From contig VZDJ01000623.1 of assembly GCA_008694505.1 (NCBI GenBank), positions 6,595,624 through 6,659,623 on the forward strand: 64,000 nt of DNA, given 5' to 3'. Each line of letters starts with the position of its first letter. The stretch's first letter is position 1. A program made the position numbers and the translations under genes. The notes beneath the pieces are model-generated. The model was not told the DNA's origin. It did not search any database and saw only the letters and a program-made list of their open reading frames with translations. This document shows, in pieces, positions 1 to 11,110 of this stretch. The DNA is from Cyanoderma ruficeps. Lineage: Eukaryota; Chordata; Aves; Passeriformes; Timaliidae.

Positions 1-569
1 TCAGTACTTTTCCACATGGTTCCTTGTACACAGATTCTCAGCTCCAAGGCAACCTCAGCAGGAGCTGAGGCTTTGTCATCATCCCTCTGGAAAGCTGGTT
101 GTAAACCAGTTGACCCCCATGGAGACTGTATGAAGCCTATTGAATCGCTTATTTAGCCTTGTCTCCTTATCAATTATTTTCTTCCTCTCTCATGTGCACT
201 GGTATAATACTGTTTTTGAATGTTGGGGCTGCTGGCAGGAACTGACATGGCTTTTCACCCTAAAATTTTCCAGTGTTCCTTTTAAACATACCCTTGGGCA
301 TTTATGTATGGTGTTTTCTTGCATGGGATCTAACTTCAGGGAGCTGCCTGTGGAGTTTAGTGTATGATAAAAGTATTTTTTCTTACTTAAGTGGGAAAAA
401 TAATGCTCCCATTAAGTACAACTAGCTGAATGCCTAATGAAAAGGGAACACTGTGGTTATAACTTGTAATACAAATCTTCTGTAATTAACATCTTCATTA
501 GTTAATAAAGTTGGTATTTTTGTAACCTTGTTTACTCTTATTATTCTTAATAAAGTATTTTATAAAAAA
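1..569 (+). other. Possible distal 3' UTR of a plus-strand gene lying to the left
   Basis: This stretch has no open frame worth calling and no repeat I recognise. It ends in two AATAAA hexamers 45 bases apart, each followed within about 30 bases by T- and GT-rich sequence, and then by A-rich sequence from about 565. That arrangement is the usual end of a vertebrate 3' UTR with tandem poly(A) sites. AATAAA is common by chance in AT-rich DNA, so this is an inference from signal clustering only. I cannot name the gene, because no coding sequence is visible before the window starts. Confidence 0.35.
504..554 (+). promoter_or_regulatory. Two candidate polyadenylation signals
   Basis: AATAAA occurs at 504-509 and again at 549-554. 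The first is followed by a TTGGTATTTTTGT-type U/GU-rich stretch and the second by TATTTTAT. They are spaced as alternative cleavage sites of one transcript would be. No transcript evidence is available here. Confidence 0.35.
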
Positions 570-2423
570 CAACAACTAAATTAGCATTACATTTCTTTTT
601 GAAAGAACAAGGTCAGAACCCCCCTGCAAGTCTCCCAGTTCCAATTCCATTGAGGGATTTTAATGTGCAAAGTAAGGAGGACTGGTGCTTTAATGATCCT
701 CTTGTGTCCAATTGCAGAATTGAAAATAAAATGAAAGAAAGAGCCAAATACATGGTGATCTTGTTGAGACTTCCCAAGATCTTTCTGATTGATTTCTGGA
801 CTGAGAATGGTCTAAGCATATTACAGTGAGATACATATTACTATATTTCCAGTGGAAAGGATGTTCTCAAGCTAAACATAAATATTTCCAAGAATTTTTA
901 TTTCCTTACAATTTCAGAATGAGAAGCCTGGGATTTTCCCTCTTTGTATTAATATACTTTACACTTCTGGAAAGGGCTCTCCTGTCAGTGTCACTTAATA
1001 CTGATGGTACAAAAGATGATGCAAAGGAGAGCAATAACTTGCAACAAACCTTGGTGCTGTTGCTGCACTTAATACCACAACCGGCCAGCAGCTACCAGAA
1101 AAGGAAATAAGCAACACCCTTACTAACTCCACCAGTAAGTTCATTACTTCTTTGTCATTATCCAGCTGAAATTTCAAAGTTGTAAGCATTTCTGGTTTAC
1201 ACTGTGATTTTGATGATTTAAATATATATTTTCTCCAGCTATGTCCACGGTGAAACATTTTCCAAATAAACTCGTATGCAGAGTGTTTGAAATCTGGTTC
1301 TGAGGTTTTCCATGGCAAACATCACTTTCTTTTTTGTTGTTTTCCAAAAATGGGGTTTTCTAATCAATCCATAAAATAATTGGATTTTATTGGGAACTCC
1401 TGAAATCAGTGGGAAGTTTGCAATAACTTCAACCATGCAGGAATGCTTCCAAAGTAATAAAAATCTGTAAATAGTCCATATGTCAATACAATATATTGCT
1501 ATGGTTTTGCATTCAGTTTTCAGTATGTTCAGGTGACCTGTGTGTCTTCTGGGATCCATGAGAATTAACTGCTTGTACAGCAATTTGCACCAGAAAAATC
1601 TCTAAAGGGATATTGCCTTCATATTACATTCTGTCGTGGCTTTATCTTTTGTAGCTGCAGGAACACTGCGATCTGCAGATGATAAATGATGGGAACCCAC
1701 ATTGATGCTCACTGCTTGTGTTCTGCTCTGTGTTATTTAACAAGCCTCATGTAAACAGAGCAGGCCATTTAGTAGGGCTCAGTTGTGTATCTACTCTGCC
1801 TTCAAAAGCACCGATTTCTGGACGGCTCTGTTCCAATAAAACCCATGTGCAATAAATAGGAAAGAAAACAGCTGGGAGGGAAAAGGCAGACCATAAAAAG
1901 ATTATTAACAAATTAAGCCCTAAAATAAAAAGGTTTTTCTTGTGTGTTGTCTCAGTTTTAAAAACATAGGATATATGGTGAGAAAAGCTGCAATAGAATA
2001 GCTTAATAGCTAAATCTACTTCACTTTGTTGAGAACACTTGGGAAGATGCAATGACTTCACCATGTGGCCACAGAAGATACAGGACGAGTTGTGCTTCTG
2101 CGTCTGAGGTCCTGATCCTACTTGCATTGAAATCACGGTCAAAAAACTATTTTAAAACACTATTTAGCCCAATCTAGGGCTAATGGATGTGTCCCAAAGC
2201 TTCCTTCTGAACCTCTTGGCCTTTGTCATGACATTGTTTCAGATGCTGGCTTAAGGAAATGCTCAGGGCATGTTCCAGACTGTTAATGAGTGTCAGAGTG
2301 AGAAAGTATAGTTTTTATTTCAAAGCTCAGCATCAAAGTTCAGCTGCAGACTATCAAATTTGCTCAGAGTCTGACTGAAGATGAAACTTGGTTAATTTCC
2401 TTACTATTCAAATATTGTTCATT
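570..2423. other. Anonymous AT-rich DNA, no gene seen
   Basis: Short open frames occur on both strands; the longest is 131 codons on the minus strand at 1747-2142. None has a recognisable motif, good codon structure or flanking splice signals. No mobile element is recognised. Confidence 0.6.
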
Positions 2424-2496
2424 AAATAAAAATAACAACAACAACAGCAATTTTATTATTATTATAAATTATTAAGAAGAACAACAGCAGCAACAG
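2424..2496. repeat. Low-complexity AAC/ATT triplet tract
   Basis: An imperfect run of AAC/ACAACAGC triplets is followed by TTATTATTATT and then by a second AACAGCAGCAAC stretch. This is a degenerate trinucleotide microsatellite region with no other content. Confidence 0.75.
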
Positions 2497-5400
2497 TCTT
2501 AAAACCCATGATGAACACAGCTGATATTAATCTAGCTTTTATACAAAAAGAATAAATTCTTTAGGGCAAAACTCCCCACCAGAGGAAAAAAATGTACCAC
2601 TTCAGAGTCCAAGAGATGTCATTTGCATGAGATATATCAAGTTTTGTCTGTTGAAGCTAGTGTTGACCTCAATTGGGTTATTTAATCCATTCTACTGGGA
2701 GAGAAATTATAAAGAGGACAGTGAAATTCATAGCAATTTATCAAAAATAAGGCAAGAAACACAAGATTAGAGGTACACACTTGATTAGATGAGGCTAGTG
2801 TAAAACACAAATAAGGATACAGTCCTCCTTTTCCACAGAGAGAAGTTTTGCCTTCAGCAATATATGAGTTTGTAGTATTTAATTCAGTTCATATTATACT
2901 GACTAAAAAAATTCCAGATGGTTTTCTTTTCTTGAGGATTAATGTCAGCATTATACACACAATGAACAAATATGCATTTACATCAACATTGCTATTACAA
3001 ACCATGTCAACAAGAGTCTCATGTCTTGGGAGTAAATATGCCATCTGCTGTTCAGCCTTGTGTTTAACAGGGCTCTCACTTCACAGAGCAATTACAAAAC
3101 TGCCATCACAGAACTCCTTCTCCACTTCTTTGATTTACTTCTTTTTTTTTTTTTAATTTTTTAAAATCACAGCAAATTTGCTTTTCACAGTGGTGTAAGT
3201 TGTGGAAGATTTGCAGTAAGCATTCACTTCAAAGCTTCTGCTTTCCATTTCTGTGCATCCTCACAAGGCAGATGAGTCCCAATTATTGCTGATCCTTCAA
3301 TTCTTTGAAGCTTATGTTTCTGATGCCAAAGTCCCCACATGGTCTCATTTTTTTTCTGTTGTATATATTCAGAAAAAAATCCTCAAAATACCTTTAGGAG
3401 GTGAAAACTCATTGCAGCCCAGCCTTCAGCTATCTATCCTGATATTCCCAGCTTGCCATTATGGAAAGAAATATTCTAGTGGGGTAGATGGCTTCTACAC
3501 ATCCCACATCAGCAAAGCCTGGGGAGGTGCTCCACAGCCATCCACAGCAAACCAGCCACACATTGCCAGAGGTCTAGTGTGGCTGAGCACTAGAAGCACA
3601 AAAATTGCACATGGACACAGAAACAAGTGCACGTTACACCCACCCAAATGCAAATAAATGCCGTTACAATGGTATCTAGCTGACTAATTAACAAATTCTC
3701 AGTCTACACACATACTTCAGGAAAAGGATTATAACCTGAGGGTTTCCTTGTCCCAGTGCTGTTATAACTCAAGTGGCTTTCTACAGGAACAGAACAGCAT
3801 GAGAAGAGAGGTCGTCCTACCAGGACAATTTATCTCGCTTTCAAACTAACTGAGAATAACAAGGGGAAGCTTTATAGTGCCAGCCAGAGATATGAATTTT
3901 TGATATCCTGATTTGGCACATTTGTGATGACTAACATTTGAATGTAAGCCTGAGCTGGAATAAAATCTTATGTACCTCTTATCCTTTGGCCATGGTCTGG
4001 ATTAACTGGATCCAAATTAATCCACTTAATTCTGTAGTGATTGCATATTTGCATGTCTTTGTGGGTGTGTGTGCCTGCCCATGTGTGCAGAGACACATGT
4101 GTGTATTCTTCCTGGCACAATGTACAAGCTCTAGGATTGGTTTTTTATTGTTCTGGAAGCAAACAAAGTCGACCTGGCTAGTTTTCAGCCATCTGTGTTT
4201 TAGTTTTTATACATTGGTGTAACTATCACCCGCATGTGGAAGCCCCAGCATTTAGAAGTTAAGAAGTTCAGCCTTGGCCCTTAAGATGCTCAAACATTTT
4301 AGAGAGTTAGTGCTAACCAGTTGTATCTACACTGCTGACTGAAAAGGTGTATAGGCCTTTGGAGATCCTTCTAGAGGGTTTATTATTGCTTTTATTCCAC
4401 TCTAATTTTTGGTAGGTGTCACCAGAGGCTGGCCTTAATTTTAAGCTGCTATAAAAGCAAATATTCTTCCTGTAGAAACATGCTTCCTTACCAGAACTCT
4501 TTCTGGGTTGCTATCTTGATTAATTTAGTTACAAGTCTCTTCTGAAGTCGTGTTTTCTCAGGCTGACTTCTCACTTTATTTTGTTTTTTATTTTAGTAGA
4601 GACACCAGGCCGCATTTGCAAGCATTGTGTTCTTTAATCCCCTCTGATGTTACTTAGTGTTAGCAATATTTTAGTTCATAACTCCCTAACACTAAACCCT
4701 GAGAATTAATTCCTTTAGCTTTCTATGTAAGTTTTTTTTAAATCTTAGCTTCCTCCCTGGTTTATACATATGCTTAGAAAATAAAAGGAAGGAGAAAAAA
4801 AAAACAACCAACCTTTCAGCTTTCTTTAACTGGCCTTTGCATGAATGTTGCTAAATTTTATTAGCGGTACTTTTCCTCGTCACGACATGCAAATCTTACC
4901 AACTCAGTCTGCAGGAATATGTCAGTTTTATTGGTATGTTTGACAGAGACCAGGCTGATTTCCAACTGAAATCCATTTCTTTTCCCTCCAGCATGCTTGC
5001 TCACCTCCCCAGGCTCACTCTCTGTGTGGCTTCCTCCAAAGAGGTATTTCCCTGCCTGTTTGGGTATTTATTACACATTGTCTTTCAAAAGTGGTGGCAG
5101 AGTTTCCTATCTTTTTCAAATTACGCTGAGGAGGGTAGACTTTTCTTCCCATTTCTCTGTCAAGTTCTTCAGGCAAGTAAAATAATCCTTACCTTTAAAG
5201 CAATTTCCAGCTAAATGCAGGAAGGAATCAGTGAAGCTGATGTGATCTTGGACAGCCAAAGCTTACAGGGAAGCACCTCACTTGAGCATAAAGCAAAACC
5301 TCTGGATGTGCTTCCTTGTTAAATATTTAACTATAGTCTTGGAATTCCCATATTTCTCTGAATGGTTATTTCAGACACTTAAGAAGAGTTTGTGAATTCC

Positions 5401-8400
5401 TTTCTTGGATCGGACATGCTGAGGCAGGGGTGTTTGCACGGGCTGCTGTAAAAAGAGTGATCCAAGAGACTTCTCAGCACTGCTGACAAACAAGGACTTC
5501 AATTCTTTTTCTTCTCTACTGGGTTTCTTTGCTTATTTTCTTGTTTGTCTTGTTTGTTTGTCTGGTACTTTATTATCCTCTTTTAATGCTGACAGGAAGA
5601 AAATAAACAGGGAAGAGTAGGGCTGGTGGAAGTGTTGTGTTTGAACTGTCTTCTGGGTGAGATTTATGGTGTGCTAAGGACAGTTTTTTGGAAAGTTCTC
5701 TTCAATCCTTTCTTGGCAGTTTTTTCGGCCTCCTTTGCTGTCTGAAGACACTTCACTTTCTCTGTTTGGAAAGGAGTTTGCTCATTATCTTCTCTGTAAG
5801 GGTGGAAGTGATGAGGTCACTTTGTGTCTCTCCCCCCTTTCTCTGCCCCACGCCTCTATCTGTGTCCCTGGGTGCTGATTCAGCCACAGCACGGAGCACT
5901 CACTGCAGGACCTTTTCCTTCTGCAAAATCCTGACCGAGGGGATACTCCAGCAAACTTGTATCGAAGAATGAAATACAGCAAAGGCACAGAGCAGAGTGG
6001 CATTTCTACATTTGCCTCACTCTCTCCAGAGACCATTCCTGTAAAGACAACTATGGTGTGTGAGAGTAGACAAAGAAAACTCACTCTGGAAAAGAGAAGA
6101 TTTGTTAGAAAAGAGTGTTGATCATAGGTTTTTTCTTCAAGATGCATGTCTGCCTGCACATGAATAGTGAATAGATGCCTGGCTTGAAACAGAGACATTC
6201 TGCAGAGACAAATGCAAAGGTCTGGGGCTACCCTCCAGGAATTGTAGGTGAGACAAAGCAGCACAATTTTGGGTCCCAACCCATAGGAGTGGCCACTGAG
6301 GAGCTTGGGAACCACATAGCTTCTGACCACAACTCATGAGCCATATTGCTTTCAGGTCTCTTTCCTTAAAAAAAATTATCTAAGAGAAGAAATTCAATTT
6401 TGAGGGAAAATTTTCAGCAAGCTCTGCTGAAAAAAGTCAGCAGCACACCACTGACTTCCCTGAGATCAGCCCTTTGCACATAGAGCTGGTTTGGTTTGGC
6501 TTTTCTGTTTTCTATGGGCAAACTGAAAAAGTGGCCTGAACCAGTTTATGTCTGTATCTGAATTTAGCCAGTCTTTTGACTTCAGCTCAGAAGATGAAGA
6601 TCAAGGGAAGAAAACGGGTTTTTTTACATGTTATTTTTCAGGCCACATCCTTCCTATCGTTTTCTCAATTTCACACATTCATTAAAAGAAGAAATGTACT
6701 CATGCAGAAAACAAACCAAGCCCCCCAAGTGAGAACATATAGCAATTTCATTCAAAAATGCTTCTTTTAAGGCACAGAGTCTATAAAAACCACACTAAGA
6801 GAATACTGTACTCTGTGGTCATTTGTTAGTAAAGCTGACAGGAAATCAAAACTGAAAGGATTCTTCTGTAACTGCCAACTTGCTGTAATGGAAGCCAGGG
6901 GAAATATATTTATCTGTTTACTTGACTAAGAAGAAAGAAACCAAAACATATTTTGCTCCAATAGTAGAAGGAGATTAGACTGTTACTAGTCACTTGTGTG
7001 CTAGACTTCCCTCCAGGCCTTTCCTAATGTTTTGTCTCACATTCAAAACAAATAAAATATGAGCTCTGAGGAAAAGAAAACATTTCACAGATTACAGAAA
7101 CGAAAAAGATCTTTATGTACCTAACATTTCACCTTATAACCTAAAGAATAGTACCCAACACTACACATTATTGAGAACCATAATTTTGTAGAATTTTTTT
7201 GGAAACAGATTTCATGCCTGTCATGTGGTACAAAACTGCATCTGTGAAGGAGGACAAGTCATTTAGAATATGACTCACTAGGCTTGGTTTTCCTCTCCAA
7301 AATGAATTTTTTATTGCATTGAAATAAATAACATGACATATAATGGATCTGATTCTGTCACCTTGCTTAAGACTTGATGATCTATGAAAGTCTACTCTCA
7401 AAACAATTCTGGACTTCTTGTAATGGATGATAAATCAATTGAATCATATGGGGGCTACTATTAATCTGATAATAATATGATCCCTGCAGATAGATCACTG
7501 TTAAAAACAGTTTCATGATGATGTGAAGAATAAAAATAGTATGAAATATTCCAAGGTCAGGCTCAGCAGTGGATTTTGTCATTGTTACAAGGCTCTGATA
7601 ATGTAGAGTTGCCATAAATGTCTTCAATTAATGTATTTACAGAACTTTTCCACTGCCATGTAGCAGTCAAAACCAGATGGCAAATCTTGTCACAGATATT
7701 TCATTTGATTAATTCTTCTGTCTGGGCAGATGCAGTGCAGTCTGTCAAACCATGAAGATAAATAAAAAATTAAGATTTTTTCCTTGAGACTGCTAGCTGG
7801 GTAAAGCTTTGATAGCTGGAAGAGGGCAAGAATCAAATGGATTTTTTCTCTAACCATGGATATTTGCCCTAACAGGGTATCTTTGATGTGAATCTTAAAA
7901 AAACTCTTTTTAGAGTAGTTGCATGAGGGAAATCAGTCAGTTTATAGTTTGCAAGATAGTTCCACCAGATAAATAACACATTAGGTTTTGCCCAAGTTTT
8001 AAAATCCACAGCAGGAACCGTATTTGTAGCAAGAGATGAATCTGCACGTTACCACCACATATCACATCAACAATTTTTGCTGTGGTTTTGTAGGATTTTC
8101 AAATCCTGTCATAATGTTCAAAGCGCTGAGAAAGAATCTCTTGTATAGCCATTATTCTTAAACACTGAATATACCTATGGAAAATCAGTGATAGCAGGTA
8201 GACTGCAATTTATGATGTATTTAGCACCATAATAGGAACAGGAACAGATTATGCTGTAGCAAAGCACTTATGTCCTCATTTGGGACCATAATTAAACATA
8301 TGTTTAACTTCAAACATAGTCCTAAGACTCATTGACAAGTGCATGCCTTTGAAGATGCAAAAGATCCAGTGAATTTATAAAGTATTGTGACTTTGGCTGA

Positions 8401-9564
8401 ATGTGGGCAAGAACTCCAGCTAGGGATGAGACTTGTTTATACAGTGCCTAAGACAGGAACACCATTAACATAAAAAAGGCTTCCAAAACTGACATTAAAA
8501 ATGTTAGTGGTTGCCTTTAATTCCCCCTCTCTTTTCAAAATAAAACCGAAAATGACATTCAAAGGCTCAACAGTGGCAACTATATGGGAGAGAACATTGA
8601 AATTTACTTCTGATTTAACCACAGTTTGTGAGACTCCTGTGAAATTAGATGTGGTGCCATGGTTTAGTCTTCAGAGTCTTATAGATGCCTTATTTCATGC
8701 CTTTGTGCAGTTGAAAGGTAGTGCAGGGAACATTTTCATGTGGTTGCATTTTAATGACATTCCATCCAATTATTTCAGAATCTGTGGGGAACACCTATAA
8801 CCAGCCTGTGCTCTGGAGCTGAATTTAGATTTTATATCTCTTCAGCATCTATATTACTTGTCTAGACATGTCTCTTAGGATTCAGAATTACAAACGACAG
8901 ATTGTATACCAGGCCTGACATTTATGTGATTGAATATAGAGATATATTTATAATATGATGATAACTGTATCTGATATGTACTTCACTTAGGATCAGAATG
9001 AAGCCCAAAACATTTACAAGTGGCAGGGTCAACACTCCTTTATGATTACATCAGAGAATAAAACATATCTGCATATGTGCAAACGTACCACATCTTGGCT
9101 TTCCAAACTTTTTTTCCATAAATTAAAATCAGGTCTATCTTCAGAAGGAATGAAAGAAGATTAAAAAAGACTCAAAAAGTATTTTTAAATACTGCAAATA
9201 TCTAAGTCACATGAATTGTTTGATAATGCCAACCGAATTATATTCAAGAAGTTATTCTACATCATTTAGAAAAGCTCAATTCCATATTTCTACAAACAAG
9301 GCAATTGCTTTGAGACTAGCATGGAAGATTTGTGGATTAGAACTAAATGCTAATGACAAGTGAAGATTCACACAGAAGAACTTAAGGGCATGTTCCTCTC
9401 CAGAATTCAGAATTAGTTCTGAAATAGTTCTTTGCAATCAATAAATACTTTGATTTTATTACTATTAAAATTTAAAATTCATTTAAATTGAATCTAGAAT
9501 GTATTTGAGTTGTATTCAGGTTTTGTCTTTGCCTATGACTTTTCAAGATGTATTTTATCTTTGA
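2497..9564. other. Anonymous AT-rich DNA, no gene seen
   Basis: Seven kilobases without a recognisable exon or element. Minor features are a T run at 3142-3155, GT-rich sequence at 4060-4105, an A run near 4796-4804 and a (TTTG)n-like patch at 5541-5562. The 134-codon frame at 3253-3657 (+) and the 181-codon frame at 5785-6330 (-) were inspected. Neither shows a domain, signal peptide or homologous look, and I treat both as chance. Confidence 0.55.
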
Positions 9565-9885
9565 ATGTCTGTTGAAACCCTGAGTGCACTCAGGGGCCTT
9601 ACTATCCCTGCCTGTCCTTGGCACTCCCCTGATCCTGCTCATAGCTCAGAACTCCACTCCAGTCACAGGAACTGTCAGGTCTTCTCCCAAAGAGGTTCTA
9701 GGATTCTGTCTCCACCTCTCCTGGCTCATCCCAGCCTCAGCCCACCCTCATTCCCACAGAAGTTCCTGATGTCCAGGGCTGGGGCTGCCCTGTCTGTCCC
9801 AGTGTCTCCCCTGCCTTGCCCTGGCTGCACTGACACCCCTGGCCCCTGGCCCTCGGAACCACCAGCCCTCCCAGCACCACAATAA
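9565..9885. other. GC-rich island of unknown origin
   Basis: Composition changes abruptly to C/T- and G-rich sequence on the plus strand (many CCTGG, CCCTG, CAGCCC words) and returns to AT-rich DNA at about 9886. The block contains overlapping short frames on both strands, which reflects composition rather than coding. CpG is scarce relative to C and G content, so it is not a typical promoter CpG island. It could be a degenerate minisatellite or an unrecognised repeat. Confidence 0.4.
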
Positions 9886-10449
9886 CATTTATTCTTTATT
9901 TTTATGTAATTATAATACCTTTTTCCCCTCATTTCTTATTACCAAACCAAGAAGAAAGCTTCTGATGCTCCATTCTGCTGTGGTCAAAATACTGTCTCTG
10001 TGAAGAGGTTTCAGTCAACCTGAATTACTTTGTTTGATATGACAGATCCTCCACAACTTTCCCCCATTTAGTAAGTTTTTCAAAACTTTCTTTTTTTTTC
10101 AACTAAAAATTTTTAACTTCTAAAGACCAGAATTTGTTTCAAAATGGAAATTAAAGTCATTTAATTTCCCATCATAAAGTGTTGGGAAAAAGTGTTGCTT
10201 GTAGATAGAAGGTCTCATTTTAGAAATGCTCTCCTTTCACAGTTACCTTTAATCTCAATTCAGGAACATTTTTAAACAGCTCTGATAGAAGCATTTCCTT
10301 TGATGGTTTTGTGACCCATAGGTAGGGGTTGAGATGTTCTGTGTAAATTCTCATCAGGCTGAACATGCACTGGACACATGTCAGGGAATACTTATATCTT
10401 ATTATATAGTTGCCATAACCTCAGCAGCCAGCCCACTATTTAGTCTGAA
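9886..10449. other. Anonymous AT-rich DNA, no gene seen
   Basis: No coding frame or recognised repeat. It contains a short T run at about 10091-10099 and nothing else notable. Confidence 0.55.
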
Positions 10450-11110
10450 AAGATGTTGATTAACAAGCCCTTAAATTCTTACAATACACTTCCACAAGAG
10501 TGAAGGCAAACAAGCTCTTAATTAAGTACACTTCAGTAAGTTCTCAGCTCCCACAATGAGCTCCTCAAAAGCTGCTCGCTCACAAGTCACAGCACACCAA
10601 TATTCAAGGGCTCTGGCTAACAAGTCACAACACCCTGCCACAATGTCCTCACTCCCAAAATAAAGTTCACCAGGGAGTGGAGGGTAGAATATGGTAGCTG
10701 CACTTTGCCCAGGCAAAGCAAGGGAAGAAAATGAAGAATATGACCAGTATTTAGCTCCTGCATTGGCTGCACCCTGTGGATGGTCTGCAGCTGGGGTTGC
10801 AAGAACAAAGAGAAAGAGGAAAAAGTCAGAGAGAAAGAGAGCCAGGGAAAAGAACGAGAAGAAGAGAGCGAAGGGGCCCGATCTCCCTTTTATAGTTAAC
10901 CTGGTGTTTGCCTGTGATGTAAATTAGACTTCTGACACGTTTTGCTCTGTGTTCACAGCCAGCCCTTCTCCAAGGGGTGAGGTGTGGGGAAGTGGACTGG
11001 GCCCCAGTCTCCAGGAGGAGCAGGAAGCTGGATCAGAACAGCACTGCTGCAGCTCTGCAGGACCCTCTCCTCTGATCACACACTTCCTGTAGCAATACTC
11101 AGTGTCTGAG
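10450..11110 (-). mobile_element. Possible old LTR (minus strand), boundaries uncertain
   Basis: Read on the minus strand, this block has a U3-like segment (about 11100 to 10895), a strong TATAAAA box at 10894-10888 followed by GGG, and then a pyrimidine-rich leader of CTCTCTT and TTCTTCTCG words to about 10800. Such a leader after the TATA box is usual in the R region of ERV LTRs. It is richer in G and C than its surroundings. Against the call, I find no AATAAA downstream on the minus strand, no clear TG...CA ends and no target-site duplication. It may instead be another promoter-bearing repeat or a true promoter. The listed ends mark where composition changes. Confidence 0.4.
10888..10894 (-). 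promoter_or_regulatory. TATA box on the minus strand
   Basis: The minus strand reads ACTATAAAAGGGAGATCGGG, a near-consensus vertebrate TATA box with GC-rich sequence after it and a C/T-rich leader beyond. It is the best core promoter motif I found in the window. Confidence 0.5.

Noticed and set aside
3253..3657. 134-codon plus-strand frame
   Set aside because: No domain, signal or codon pattern; low-complexity DNA just upstream; length within chance for a window of this size.
5785..6330. 181-codon minus-strand frame, the longest in the window
   Set aside because: Composition and residue order show no family or repeat pattern. Several overlapping frames occur in the same place, and no splice or promoter context supports it.
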